Source: Pseudoramibacter alactolyticus ATCC 23263
Lineage (GTDB): Bacteria; Bacillota; Clostridia; Eubacteriales; Eubacteriaceae
Length of the DNA stretch: 64,000 bases
Direction of reading: 5' to 3'
Assembly: GCF_000185505.1 (NCBI RefSeq)
Contig: NZ_GL622359.1
Coordinates: forward strand, 2,173,484 to 2,237,483
In this document: positions 16,975 through 26,696 of the stretch, piece by piece
How the letters are laid out: every line of letters begins with the position of its first letter
How positions within the stretch are numbered: the stretch's first letter is position 1
Notes under the pieces: generated by a model
Seen by the model: only the letters and a program-made list of their open reading frames with translations
What the model was told of the DNA's origin: nothing
Database searches by the model: none
Program-made: the position numbers and the translations under genes

Positions 16975-17679
16975 ATGGTTTTGGATCCCAGAACAAAGCT
17001 TCTAATTTTAGCAATAACAAGTATTTCCGTTTTTCTGAATGAAAGTATGGTCATAGAATGCCTTTTTACAGCAATACCAATATTGTTACTCTTACAGGCA
17101 AAAGAGTTTCGGACTGCTTCAAAGTACGGCTTATTTTTTGTCGCGTTATTGATGATACAGTTATTTGTGATATTCAAATTGCCTGTTACAGTAGGAGGCA
17201 TCATATATATGTTTGATGTCTATATAAGAAAACTGATTCCTTGTTTTATGCTTGGTGCGTTTTTAATACACACGACAAAGGTAAGCACTTTTCTTGCCGC
17301 ACTCAGTCGATTGCATTTATCTAAGGGTTTTACGATTTCGCTTTCTGTTACATTGCGATATTTTCCGACCATGGCTGAGGAGTGGAACTACATCAAGGAT
17401 GCGATGGCTCTTCGAGGTATAACTGCCTCATTAATAGGATTTATGCGTCATCCTATCAGAGTAATGGAGTATGTGTATGTACCAATGCTGGTATCTGCCT
17501 CCAAAATTTCTGATGAAATCACACAGGCAGCGATTACAAGAGGCATTGACCATGCAGGAAGACGTAGTTGTATGGAAAAAGTTTATTTTTCAATTTGGGA
17601 CGCTCTGATTGTAACGATATATATAGGAATTATTTGCATGATGTTTTTTGATTTTTTACGAGGAGGTGTATTTCTTTGA
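16975..17679 (+). CDS. ECF transporter transmembrane subunit EcfT
   Basis: A 234-residue CbiQ/EcfT-family membrane protein. It begins MVLDPRTKLLILAI, a normal EcfT start, and has five to six membrane helices. The cytoplasmic coupling helices contain the Arg/Gly motifs AMALRGI near residue 145 and AAITRGI near residue 185 that contact the two ATPase domains. It couples ATP hydrolysis to movement of the S component. It starts immediately after the S gene and overlaps the ATPase gene by four bases, so the three are surely co-translated. Confidence 0.87.
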   Translation: MVLDPRTKLLILAITSISVFLNESMVIECLFTAIPILLLLQAKEFRTASKYGLFFVALLMIQLFVIFKLPVTVGGIIYMFDVYIRKLIPCFMLGAFLIHTTKVSTFLAALSRLHLSKGFTISLSVTLRYFPTMAEEWNYIKDAMALRGITASLIGFMRHPIRVMEYVYVPMLVSASKISDEITQAAITRGIDHAGRRSCMEKVYFSIWDALIVTIYIGIICMMFFDFLRGGVFL

Positions 17680-19169
17680 TTGAATTTATAAAAAGCTCTT
17701 TTTCCTACAAGGATTTGGAAAAAAGCTCTTTACGGGAATTACACTTAAACATTCCAAAAGGTCAGTGTGTTCTTTTATGCGGTGCATCAGGATGTGGAAA
17801 GACAACTCTTACAAGGTTGGTAAATGGACTGATTCCCCATTTTTTTGAAGGCAGACTTTCAGGAAAAGTAACTATAAACGAAATGGATATTGCTGAAACT
17901 GAAATTTCAACTATTTCTGATGTCGTAGGTACCGTTTTTCAAAATCCGCGAACACAATTTTTCAATACAGATACAGACAGTGAAATTGTTTTCGGACTGG
18001 AGAACAGAACTCTTGATTCTAAAGAATTAAAACAGCACTTTGAAAAAGTTGTCAAGGATTTGCATATAGAAAAATTAAGAGGACGCAGTATTTTTGAACT
18101 TTCCGGCGGAGAAAAACAAAAAATTGCATTTGCATCTGTATATGCTACAAACCCGGATATTTTTGTATTAGATGAGCCTTCTTCTAATTTAGATTTTCAT
18201 TCAGTGATTGAATTAAGAAAGCTGATTGAAAAAATAAAGAAACAGGAGAAAACGATTATTATTGCCGAACATCGCTTGTGGTACCTAATAGATATTGCAG
18301 ACAGAGTTATTTTAATGAAGGACGGTCAAATTTTCAAGGACATGAGTATGCAAGATTTTAGAAAACTTTCTTCTGAACAGATACAAAATATGGGGCTTCG
18401 GTGTCGGAATTTTTCTGAAATAAAAACAAATATCAGTGCTGAAAAAAGTTCCGAACGCATTTTAGAACTGAAAGATATCAGTGTTAAATATAGAGATCGT
18501 ATAATCCTGCAAAATATTTCCTTTGCTGTAAATGGCGGAGAAATCATCGCAATTACCGGTGCAAACGGAGCGGGAAAAACCACGCTGGCACGTACTATAT
18601 GCGGACTGATAAAACAAAATTCAGGAAATATATTTATAAACAGCAATAAGTTGCCTGCAAAAGTACGCACAAAAAAATCTTACATGGTTATGCAAGATGT
18701 CGGGCATCAACTGTTTACAGATAGTGTAAAAACTGAATGCACACTTGGAACTAAAACCATAGATGATGCTTACGTTGATGAAACGTTATCGATGTTATCT
18801 CTTTCAGAATTGAAAGACAGACATCCCTTGTCACTCTCAGGAGGGCAAAAGCAGCGGCTCGCAGTAGCCATCAGTTTACTCTGTGATAAAGAAGTTCTTG
18901 TTTTCGATGAACCGACCAGCGGTCTCGACTTAAAAAGTATGCAAGAAGTAGGAGCTATGGTTGAGCGACTTTCCGAACAGGGAAAAATTTTGCTCGTTAT
19001 TACACATGATATTGAATTTATAAAAACAATATGTTCAAGAGTTCTGGTTTTGTCAGGTGGTCAAATGATTGCTGATTTAAAGGGAAAAGAAAAGGAAAAT
19101 ATAGAAAATTATTTTTTAACAGGAGGATATCGGAATGAATCAAAAAAACACATTACATCGCTTGTTTGA
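17676..19169 (+). CDS. ECF transporter ATPase with two fused ABC domains
   Basis: A 497-residue protein holding both ATPase halves that other bacteria encode as EcfA1 and EcfA2. Half 1: Walker A LCGASGCGKTT, signature LSGGEKQK, Walker B FVLDEPSSNLD. Half 2: Walker A TGANGAGKTT, signature LSGGQKQRL, Walker B LVFDEPTSGLD. All catalytic motifs are intact in both. It powers the EcfT-S module encoded upstream. TTG is the likely start at the four-base overlap with ecfT. Its end overlaps the following ABC gene by 35 bases. Confidence 0.88.
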   Translation: MIEFIKSSFSYKDLEKSSLRELHLNIPKGQCVLLCGASGCGKTTLTRLVNGLIPHFFEGRLSGKVTINEMDIAETEISTISDVVGTVFQNPRTQFFNTDTDSEIVFGLENRTLDSKELKQHFEKVVKDLHIEKLRGRSIFELSGGEKQKIAFASVYATNPDIFVLDEPSSNLDFHSVIELRKLIEKIKKQEKTIIIAEHRLWYLIDIADRVILMKDGQIFKDMSMQDFRKLSSEQIQNMGLRCRNFSEIKTNISAEKSSERILELKDISVKYRDRIILQNISFAVNGGEIIAITGANGAGKTTLARTICGLIKQNSGNIFINSNKLPAKVRTKKSYMVMQDVGHQLFTDSVKTECTLGTKTIDDAYVDETLSMLSLSELKDRHPLSLSGGQKQRLAVAISLLCDKEVLVFDEPTSGLDLKSMQEVGAMVERLSEQGKILLVITHDIEFIKTICSRVLVLSGGQMIADLKGKEKENIENYFLTGGYRNESKKHITSLV

Positions 19170-20880
19170 GTTTGCCGAATCTTGCAAAGGATTACTTACT
19201 GGCTCAGTTGTTTTTGCTGTCCTTGGAGCAGGTTTTGGTATCATTCCGTACATTGCGGTTTCACGAATTATTATTCAAATATGTGCTGGTGATTATAGTT
19301 TGAAGGCAATCATATTGATGGCGGTAATTGCACTTTTGGGTTATCTCTTACAACTCTGTTTATCAACCATTTCTACAATACGATCTCACAGAGCAGCGTT
19401 TACTGTATTGAAAAACATTCGTTCTGCACTTACGAAAAAACTGTCACGAGTACCTATGGGATTTGTTTTAGATACGCCTTCCGGAAAATTCAAAACTATG
19501 ATTGTTGATACTGTTGAAAAATTGGAATTGCCTCTTGCACACATGATACCGGAATTGACTGCTAATATCATGATTCCTGTTTTGATGTTTATCTATTATA
19601 TGGTACTTGATTGGAGACTGGCACTTATTGCCGTGGCAACATTTCCAATCGGAATGCTTTGCTATATGGGTATGATGAAGGACTATGAAATGCGTTATTC
19701 GAGAGTTCTTGCAGCAGCCAAAGCCATGGATGCCGCTACCGTTGAATATATAGGAGGGATAGAGGTTGTTAAAGTTTTTAATCAAAGCAGTGCTTCTTAT
19801 CGCAAATATGCTGAAGCGGTAAAAGAAAATGAAAAATCCAAATCGGAATGGTTCAAAAAGACAAATCCATACTATGCTGCAGGTATTGCAATAGCGCCTT
19901 CAAGTTTGATTGGAGTTCTCCCTGTCGGAAGCTTATTTTATATAAATGGAAGTATAAGTGCGGGAAGTTTTATTTCTTGTATTATTTTGTCCATGGGGCT
20001 AATTTCTCCGCTTATTCAGGCATTACGATATACAGACAGCTTCGCTATGGTAGATGCCACAGTTAAAGAAATCGGCAATCTTTTAGATACGGAAGAAATG
20101 AATCGACCGGAAAAACGAGTACAGCTTGATGGAGAGAAAATAGAATTCTCAAATGTCTCCTTTTCTTATAACGATAAGGAGGTTTTGCACAACATTTCAT
20201 TTTCAGCAAGTGAAAATGAAATGACAGCTCTTGTAGGACCGTCAGGATCAGGTAAATCAACCGTCGCACGATTGATTGCATCTTTTTGGAATGCAGGCAG
20301 GGGAATTGTAAAAATAGGTGGTATTGATGTACAAAATATACCGCTTTCACAGATCATGGAACATATTGCATATGTCTCTCAGGACAATTACTTGTTTCAT
20401 CTTTCCATACGGGAAAATATAAGGATTGGAAAGCCTGATGCTACAGATAAAGAAATAGAGAATGCAGCGAAAAAAGCAGCCTGCCATAATTTTATTACAT
20501 CTCTTCCAAATGGTTATAACACTGTCGTGGGAGACAGCGGAAGCAGCCTTTCGGGAGGAGAAAGACAGCGCATAGCTATTGCAAGAGCCATATTAAAGGA
20601 TAGTCCTATAGTAATTTTAGATGAAGCTACAGCATTTACAGATCCTGAAAACGAATCGATTATCCAGCATTCTATAAGCCAGCTTGTAGCCGGAAAAACA
20701 CTGATTGTTATTGCGCATCGTCTTTCCACTATTACAGCGGCGGATAAAATCATCGTTATGAACGAAGGAAATATTGAAGCTGATGGAAAACATCATGAGC
20801 TTATTGAAAATTGTGATCTCTATAGAGAGCTTTGGAATGCACATATAACTACCCTTGATACTAAGGAGGTGTCAGCATGA
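19135..20880 (+). CDS. Exporter-fold ABC half-transporter (membrane plus ATPase domains), first of a pair
   Basis: A 581-residue half-transporter. About six membrane helices fill residues 1-320. The ATPase domain carries Walker A GPSGSGKST, signature LSGGERQRI and Walker B VILDEATAFTD. It should form a heterodimer with the product of the next gene. Exporter-fold pairs usually expel compounds, but the YbtP/YbtQ and IrtA/IrtB pairs of this fold import siderophores. The position between two ECF importers makes import plausible here. ATG 19135 has GGAGGATATCGG upstream and overlaps the ECF ATPase gene. Confidence 0.85.
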   Translation: MNQKNTLHRLFEFAESCKGLLTGSVVFAVLGAGFGIIPYIAVSRIIIQICAGDYSLKAIILMAVIALLGYLLQLCLSTISTIRSHRAAFTVLKNIRSALTKKLSRVPMGFVLDTPSGKFKTMIVDTVEKLELPLAHMIPELTANIMIPVLMFIYYMVLDWRLALIAVATFPIGMLCYMGMMKDYEMRYSRVLAAAKAMDAATVEYIGGIEVVKVFNQSSASYRKYAEAVKENEKSKSEWFKKTNPYYAAGIAIAPSSLIGVLPVGSLFYINGSISAGSFISCIILSMGLISPLIQALRYTDSFAMVDATVKEIGNLLDTEEMNRPEKRVQLDGEKIEFSNVSFSYNDKEVLHNISFSASENEMTALVGPSGSGKSTVARLIASFWNAGRGIVKIGGIDVQNIPLSQIMEHIAYVSQDNYLFHLSIRENIRIGKPDATDKEIENAAKKAACHNFITSLPNGYNTVVGDSGSSLSGGERQRIAIARAILKDSPIVILDEATAFTDPENESIIQHSISQLVAGKTLIVIAHRLSTITAADKIIVMNEGNIEADGKHHELIENCDLYRELWNAHITTLDTKEVSA

Positions 20881-22631
20881 TTAATATGTTCAAACAACTC
20901 TTAGCTTTTTCCGGTACGGAAAGAAGAAATTTGATCCTGTCATTTGTTTTTCATATGTTTAATTCTTTATTTGAGATGCTTCCTATCATGGCTGTACTTA
21001 CGGTTTTGAATGGAATACTGTTGTCGCTTTCAAATGGCATCATGCCGGTTAAAACGATATGGATTTCCTTTTCGATTATGCTTTTAAGTATTTTAGGACG
21101 CATTTTCTTTACAAATCTTTCCTCGGTAAAAAGAACTCTCGGAAGCTTTTCTATGTGTTCCGGATGGCGCATGGAGCTTGGTGAAAAATTAAAACGAGTC
21201 CCTATGGGGTATTTCAATGAGCATAGACTTGGAGATATCACGGCAGCAGTTACTACAACACTTGGAGATCTTGAAACCAGCGCAGTTACCGTTATGGAGG
21301 CGGTAGCGGGAGGATTTATTCATGCTGTAGTGATAGGAATATGGCTTTTGTTTTATGAATGGGAAATTGGCGTCCTAATGTTTATTGGACTTATTGTTTC
21401 CCTTTTGATATATGCAGAAACACAAAAAGCCGGTGTGAAATATTCTCCGCGCAGGCAAGCGGCACAGGCAGGACTGGTGACAGGTATTTTAGAGTATATA
21501 CAGGGAATGACTGTGGTGAAGGCGTTCGGACTTGCCGATCGTTCGGACAAATCCGTGGACGCTACAATCAATGAAAGTGCAGAGGCAAACATTGCATTGG
21601 AAAAAGTTTTCTCCAGCTTGGCTGCCGTCTTTCAAATGATATTCAAATTTGCCAGATTTGCGATTCTCGTTGCTGCTCCGTACTTACTTATGAAAGGAGA
21701 AACGACACCTGAAAAGTGCCTTCTTCTTATTATCGCAAGTTTTATGATATATACGACCGTAGAGCTTGCCGGAAGCACCTCTGCTGTTGCAAGAGTTGTA
21801 GACGCCTCTTTAGATAGATTGGAAACTGTATCAAGAATGCCGTTTATTGATGAACATGGAACAGATCTTACGCCGAAAACTTACGATATTTCCATTTCGA
21901 ACATCTCTTTTGCATATGACGAAAAGGAAGTTATACATGACGTGAGTTTTTATATCCCTCAGGGGACAAGCTGTGCAGTAGTGGGTCCTTCAGGCTCAGG
22001 AAAGACAACTCTTTGCAGTTTAATTGCACGTTTTTGGGATGTAAAAGAAGGTGAAATTCTTTTGGGCGGCGTTAATGTCAAAGACTATACTTGCGACAGC
22101 CTTCTTAAGAATTTCTCTATTGTATTCCAAAGAGTGTATCTTTTTGAGGATACAATCGAAAATAACATTCTTTTTGGAAAGCCGCAAGCAACAAAAGCCG
22201 AAATGATTTCAGCGGCAAAAAAGGCGTGTTGTCATGATTTCATCTCTGCACTTCCTGACGGTTATCAAACAAAGATTGGAGAAGGAGGTTCGACACTTTC
22301 CGGCGGTGAAAAACAACGGATATCTATTGCGCGAGCAATTTTGAAGGACGCCCCTATTGTGATTTTGGATGAAGCCACGGCGAGTGTAGATCCTGAAAAT
22401 GAACGAGAATTGCAGCAAGCTATTTCGGAACTGACAAAAAACAAAACGCTTCTTATGATTGCTCACAGGTTGAATACAGTACGAGGAGCAGATCAGATTC
22501 TTGTTCTTGAGGATGGAAGGATTGTCCAAAAAGGGAAACATCATGAACTTATGCAGCAAGAAGGGCTTTACCGAAACTTTGTGGAGATCAGGGAAAATGC
22601 AATCGGATGGGAATTAGGAGGCCGGGCATGA
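20877..22631 (+). CDS. Exporter-fold ABC half-transporter, second of a pair
   Basis: A 584-residue partner of the preceding protein, with the same order: membrane helices (about 1-310) then an ATPase with Walker A GPSGSGKTT, signature LSGGEKQRI and Walker B VILDEATASVD. Both ATP sites of the predicted heterodimer keep their catalytic residues. The start overlaps the previous stop (ATGA), and its own stop overlaps the next start in the same way, so translation is tightly coupled. It is likely the YbtQ-like half if the pair imports a metallophore. Confidence 0.85.
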   Translation: MINMFKQLLAFSGTERRNLILSFVFHMFNSLFEMLPIMAVLTVLNGILLSLSNGIMPVKTIWISFSIMLLSILGRIFFTNLSSVKRTLGSFSMCSGWRMELGEKLKRVPMGYFNEHRLGDITAAVTTTLGDLETSAVTVMEAVAGGFIHAVVIGIWLLFYEWEIGVLMFIGLIVSLLIYAETQKAGVKYSPRRQAAQAGLVTGILEYIQGMTVVKAFGLADRSDKSVDATINESAEANIALEKVFSSLAAVFQMIFKFARFAILVAAPYLLMKGETTPEKCLLLIIASFMIYTTVELAGSTSAVARVVDASLDRLETVSRMPFIDEHGTDLTPKTYDISISNISFAYDEKEVIHDVSFYIPQGTSCAVVGPSGSGKTTLCSLIARFWDVKEGEILLGGVNVKDYTCDSLLKNFSIVFQRVYLFEDTIENNILFGKPQATKAEMISAAKKACCHDFISALPDGYQTKIGEGGSTLSGGEKQRISIARAILKDAPIVILDEATASVDPENERELQQAISELTKNKTLLMIAHRLNTVRGADQILVLEDGRIVQKGKHHELMQQEGLYRNFVEIRENAIGWELGGRA

Positions 22632-23212
22632 CATACAAAAGGTTTTATTCAGAAAAATTGGACTCACATATTTTGGAGAATATCGATGCCGAACACAAAG
22701 CAAAAATGAAGCTTCTTATGGAAGAAATCAACCGAGGAACATGGACAAAAAAACAAAAAAAGAGGCAACAAAACAGCATAATTTCAAATATAGCTTTATA
22801 CAGATGCTTTATAGATAATGGAGTATCAAAAAGCAAAGCAAAGGAATTGGTAAAAGAATATTCATTTCATATTGCCCGAAAGGCCCATAAGCTTTTGGAA
22901 ACGTTTTTTTGTATGCCGGGTTTTTTTGGATTATTTCGCTTTTTTATGAAAAAAGGAATGTCTGGTGATGAAATATGGGAAAGTAGAATTTTATCGAATG
23001 ACAACAAGTACTATCGCGTGGATGTGCTTAAATGCCTTTGGGCAGATACTTGCAAGTTTTTTGAATGTCCGGAACTATGTGAGATTTTCTGTTTATGTGA
23101 TCATATTGTATTCGGAAATATAAAGGGATTTGCATTTGAACGAAGTCAGACTTTAGGTATGAACGGTGAAAAATGCGACTTTTGTTTTATAAACAAGAAA
23201 AGGAACAATTAG
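22628..23212 (+). CDS. L-2-amino-thiazoline-4-carboxylic acid hydrolase (ATC hydrolase)-like protein
   Basis: A 194-residue protein resembling the ATC hydrolase family (PF14196). The diagnostic C-terminal part has FERSQTLGMNGEKCDFCF, with DHIVFGNI before it. Known members open the thiazoline ring of L-2-amino-thiazoline-4-carboxylate on the way to cysteine. In this cluster it could act on a thiazoline-containing compound brought in by the neighbouring transporters. ATG 22628 overlaps the ABC stop and has TTAGGAGG upstream. An earlier in-frame start lies inside the ABC gene and is not needed. The family call is by motif, and the enzymatic role here is unproven. Confidence 0.65.
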   Translation: MTYKRFYSEKLDSHILENIDAEHKAKMKLLMEEINRGTWTKKQKKRQQNSIISNIALYRCFIDNGVSKSKAKELVKEYSFHIARKAHKLLETFFCMPGFFGLFRFFMKKGMSGDEIWESRILSNDNKYYRVDVLKCLWADTCKFFECPELCEIFCLCDHIVFGNIKGFAFERSQTLGMNGEKCDFCFINKKRNN

Positions 23213-23956
23213 ATGAAAAAAGCTGAAAAAATATGGTCTAAGGACGCCCCAAAAATGAAAGCATTTCTTCTGCAAGAAATAAAAGAAACAGGATTGGCAT
23301 GGAAAACTTTGATAGAGCAGTACCTTGAAGATTATCAAAATGGAAAAATTTTAGATGTCGGCTGTGAAACCGGATTTATCTCATTGCTTCTTGCACAAAT
23401 AGGTTTTGAGGTCATCGCAATAGACAATAATGCCGCAATGCTCAAGGAGGCTGAAAAAACATCTGAGGAGTTGGGATTTTCAAATAAAATCACTTTTATG
23501 CTTAAAGACGCAGCGTCAATGGATGATTTTACCGTTAATACTTTTGATGCAGTGATTTCAAGACATGCTTTTTGGCTGTTTAATAATCCGAAAAAGGTTT
23601 ATGCGGAATGGTACAGAATTTTGAAATCAGGAGGTTGTATGTTGAACTTAGATGCTAATTGGCTTTTTCCATTTTGGGGAGAGGAACAGGCAAAACTCTT
23701 CCGGTCAGATGAAAACATTTTAAAGGAACGCTATGGCGAATTTCAGGATTATTATCATGATACAGATATGATGGAGGAATTGAAAAAATTACCTTTGAGT
23801 TATACGAAACGTCCTGAATGGGATTTGAAAATATGTAAGCAGATAGGATTTAAAGACATCAAAATGGAAATTCTTTCTCAAGAAAAGTACTGTAATCCCT
23901 TTATGGCACTCAGATATCGTACTATGCCGACATTTTTGATTAAAGCAAAAAAGTAA
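23213..23956 (+). CDS. Class I SAM-dependent methyltransferase
   Basis: A 247-residue methyltransferase. SAM motif I is ILDVGCETGFISLL near residues 43-56, followed by VIAIDNNAAML (motif II). The motif VISRHAFWLFNNP marks the catalytic-face strand, and EWYRILKSGGCMLNLD completes the fold. It starts at the base after the previous stop. It is in the middle of the transport operon, so the substrate may be the transported compound. Similar enzymes sit in siderophore uptake and synthesis loci, but sequence alone does not reveal the substrate. Confidence 0.78.
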   Translation: MKKAEKIWSKDAPKMKAFLLQEIKETGLAWKTLIEQYLEDYQNGKILDVGCETGFISLLLAQIGFEVIAIDNNAAMLKEAEKTSEELGFSNKITFMLKDAASMDDFTVNTFDAVISRHAFWLFNNPKKVYAEWYRILKSGGCMLNLDANWLFPFWGEEQAKLFRSDENILKERYGEFQDYYHDTDMMEELKKLPLSYTKRPEWDLKICKQIGFKDIKMEILSQEKYCNPFMALRYRTMPTFLIKAKK

Positions 23957-23976
23957 CATTTATGGAGGAAAAACAA

Positions 23977-24591
23977 ATGACAAATGAAAAAAAACAAGTA
24001 TTAAAATGGGAAATTAAAGATGTGATTACTGTGGTTCTTTTGAGTCTCTTTCTTATTTTTATTCAATTTCTTGTAAATATGGTATGCATGGCGAATCATT
24101 TCGTCAGTATGGTTTTATCAATCGGCATTACGATGCTTTTGTGTGCACCGGTGTATTATTTGCTTTTGTGTCGGGTAAAAAAGCACTTTGTTACCATTAT
24201 TTATATGAGTATCATAGGCATTATATATATTCTGATGGGAAACTGGTATCTTTTTCCGTATTTTGTTGCAGTCGGCGTTATATGTGAGATTATCCTGTGG
24301 AAAAATTGCTCGAAAAGAAATCCAAAACAAGTTATGGCGGCATGGACTGTAGCGAGTCTTTTGTATAATGGCGTCAATTTACTTCCTATTTGGTTCTTTT
24401 GGGAAACCTATTACAGCTTTGCAAAAAGCAGCGGAATGGATCAAAGCTATATAAACTCATATGTCCACTACTATAAAGAGCCGGGATGGATTATATTCAT
24501 TGCGATTTTCACTACAATATGTGGGTTAATCGGAAGCCTGATAGGTAAAAAAATTATTGGAAAGCATTTTGAAAAAACAGGAATCTTGTAA
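23977..24591 (+). CDS. Second ECF substrate-binding (S) membrane protein, Trep_Strep family
   Basis: A 204-residue membrane protein with several hydrophobic helices, like the S protein at 16375. They share a length of about 200 residues and the ending GSLIGKKIIGKHFEKTGIL against GGFIGKKLLKKHFEKVGII. Start ATG 23977 is chosen because GGAGG lies 8-9 bases upstream. An ATG at 23962 would place that site inside the gene. It opens a second complete S-T-A module, so the island has two ECF importers with related but different S components, perhaps for two forms of one substrate. Confidence 0.8.
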   Translation: MTNEKKQVLKWEIKDVITVVLLSLFLIFIQFLVNMVCMANHFVSMVLSIGITMLLCAPVYYLLLCRVKKHFVTIIYMSIIGIIYILMGNWYLFPYFVAVGVICEIILWKNCSKRNPKQVMAAWTVASLLYNGVNLLPIWFFWETYYSFAKSSGMDQSYINSYVHYYKEPGWIIFIAIFTTICGLIGSLIGKKIIGKHFEKTGIL

Positions 24592-25286
24592 TGAACGGAA
24601 TTTCATTATCTGTCATAACAAAAATATGGGGGTTCCTTTGCGTGATGATTGCTGTTTCCCTGGGGAAAAATGTCATCCTTAGTTGTATGCTTACAATTAT
24701 CGCTTGTTTGTATCTTGCTGTACAGGGAAAACTGAAAATCATATTTAACTATGGCGTATTTTATATGATACTTGGGGCTTTACTTTACACTATAAAGTAC
24801 TATGGCTTTCATTTATTTATTTTTTCTGAATTTTATGTACTGATGCTCTGGAATCTTTCACCTGTTATTTTGATATCGTGGGACTTGGTTACAACACCCC
24901 CTGGAAAGATTTCAGCATTCCTAAGCAGCATTCACATTCCTACCTCTGTTATTCTGGGGGTACTTGTGGTATTCAGATTTCTCCCAACCATAAAATCGGA
25001 GCTGAGGAGTGTGTTTTTGTCCATGAAAAACAGGAATTTAACAAATATCAAACAAATAATTAAAACACCTGCAAAGACATGCGAATATGTGCTGATTCCT
25101 CTTCTCGTCAGAATTTTAATGATAGCAGATCAGCTTTCTGTCTCTGCCATTGCAAGAGGTTGCGAATCTCCGGGAATACGAAGTAGCTATTATGAGAATA
25201 GGGTCGGAATAGCAGATATATTCTTAATGATTTTATGGGGAGTTTCGGTATCGTGTTATTTGTGGATTGGAGGCATTAAAATATGA
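24591..25286 (+). CDS. Second ECF transmembrane subunit EcfT
   Basis: A 231-residue EcfT-family membrane protein matching the one at 16975 in length and layout. It has five to six hydrophobic helices and the Arg-containing coupling segments SMKNRNL near 142 and SAIARGCESPG near 185. The first differs from the usual A-x-x-x-R-G/R pattern more than in the other copy. It overlaps the S gene by one base (TAATG) and the ATPase gene by four. It is the coupling subunit of the second ECF module. Confidence 0.82.
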   Translation: MNGISLSVITKIWGFLCVMIAVSLGKNVILSCMLTIIACLYLAVQGKLKIIFNYGVFYMILGALLYTIKYYGFHLFIFSEFYVLMLWNLSPVILISWDLVTTPPGKISAFLSSIHIPTSVILGVLVVFRFLPTIKSELRSVFLSMKNRNLTNIKQIIKTPAKTCEYVLIPLLVRILMIADQLSVSAIARGCESPGIRSSYYENRVGIADIFLMILWGVSVSCYLWIGGIKI

Positions 25287-26683
25287 TCGATTTAAAGAAT
25301 GTTTCCTTTCGGTATTCTGATAGTAATTATGGTGTTACAAATATAAATTTAACGATAAAAGCTGGTGAATGCGTGGTTATTACAGGGAAATCCGGCTGTG
25401 GAAAAACGACAATGACACGGCTTGTCAACGGTCTTGCTCCAAAATATTACAAGGGAACAAAAACAGGTAATATACAAATTGCAGGCAAAAATATTGAAAT
25501 GATACCGGTCTATGATATCGGCAGAGCTGTCGGCAGCATATTTCAAGACCCGCAAAGACAATTCTTTTCGTCAGAGCTTGAAGGAGAAATTGCATTTGGT
25601 TGTGAAAATTATGGTTTCTTAAAATCCGACATTCAAGAAAGAACCAAAGAGGCCATTCATAAGATGAGATTAGAAAGTATAGGAAATATATCTCTAGATT
25701 TACTTTCAAGCGGTGAAAAACAACGAACAGCCATAGCCTCTGTATATGCTTTGCATCCACAGATTTTTGTATTTGATGAATCAACAGCGAATCTGGATAA
25801 AGGTGGTATCGCTCAAATGAAAAATATTCTTGTGGAGTTAAAGCAAGCCGGACATACATTGCTAATTGCAGAACACCGCATAAATTGGATAGGAGAACTT
25901 GCAGACAGATATTTATATATGGAGGACGGGCAGATACAAGGGCAGTATTCATCCTTGGAACTTAGTACAATGAATGAACGTGAACGCATTGCAAAGGGTC
26001 TCCGGTGTTTTTCAAATACACCTTTTGCAAAAATACCCGCCCCGTCTCGAACAGATAATATTGCAATAAGAGCAGAAAATATATCTCTCAAAAAAAGCAA
26101 AAAACAGATATTGAAAAATGTAAACATTTTTGTTAATGAAAAAAGAATCACTGCCATTACAGGAAGTAATGGTGCTGGAAAAACAAGTTTAGCTTTAATT
26201 TTGAGCGGATTGGAAAAATTAAAAGAGGGTAGCATTTACCTTTATGGAGAAAAAGCAAGATACCGAAAGCTTCGTACAAATATTTATTATTGTTCAAATG
26301 ATACAGGAACACAATTTTTCACTGAAAGCGTTTCAAAGGAGCTGTTGCTTGGCTCGAAACACAGTGCGGAGAACTTGGAAGCGGCAAAAAAACTGCTTAA
26401 AAATATGCATCTGTACGACTATAAAGATTCCCATCCGACCTCATTATCGGGAGGACAAAAGCAACGACTTGCAGTATGCTGCGCACTGCTGTCAGGTGAA
26501 AAAATCTTGATACTTGATGAACCTACCAGTGGTTTGGATGCGGAAAATATGTGTTTAATAACAGAGGCATTAAAAACAGCAGTAAAACAGGGAAAAACAA
26601 TTTTGGTCATTACTCACGATGAGGAATTTATAGCTGCCTGCTGTGAGTACAGAATAAATATGGACAAAATATTAAAAAATTAA
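25283..26683 (+). CDS. Second ECF ATPase with two fused ABC domains
   Basis: A 466-residue double ABC protein. Half 1: Walker A TGKSGCGKTT, Walker B FVFDESTANLD and a signature that reads LSSGEKQRT, with Ser in place of the first Gly. Half 2: Walker A TGSNGAGKTS, signature LSGGQKQRL, Walker B LILDEPTSGLD. The altered signature of half 1 would weaken but need not abolish one composite ATP site. It overlaps the EcfT gene by four bases and is followed 13 bases later by the MATE pump gene. Confidence 0.85.
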   Translation: MIDLKNVSFRYSDSNYGVTNINLTIKAGECVVITGKSGCGKTTMTRLVNGLAPKYYKGTKTGNIQIAGKNIEMIPVYDIGRAVGSIFQDPQRQFFSSELEGEIAFGCENYGFLKSDIQERTKEAIHKMRLESIGNISLDLLSSGEKQRTAIASVYALHPQIFVFDESTANLDKGGIAQMKNILVELKQAGHTLLIAEHRINWIGELADRYLYMEDGQIQGQYSSLELSTMNERERIAKGLRCFSNTPFAKIPAPSRTDNIAIRAENISLKKSKKQILKNVNIFVNEKRITAITGSNGAGKTSLALILSGLEKLKEGSIYLYGEKARYRKLRTNIYYCSNDTGTQFFTESVSKELLLGSKHSAENLEAAKKLLKNMHLYDYKDSHPTSLSGGQKQRLAVCCALLSGEKILILDEPTSGLDAENMCLITEALKTAVKQGKTILVITHDEEFIAACCEYRINMDKILKN

Positions 26684-26696
26684 GGAGGGTTTTAGA

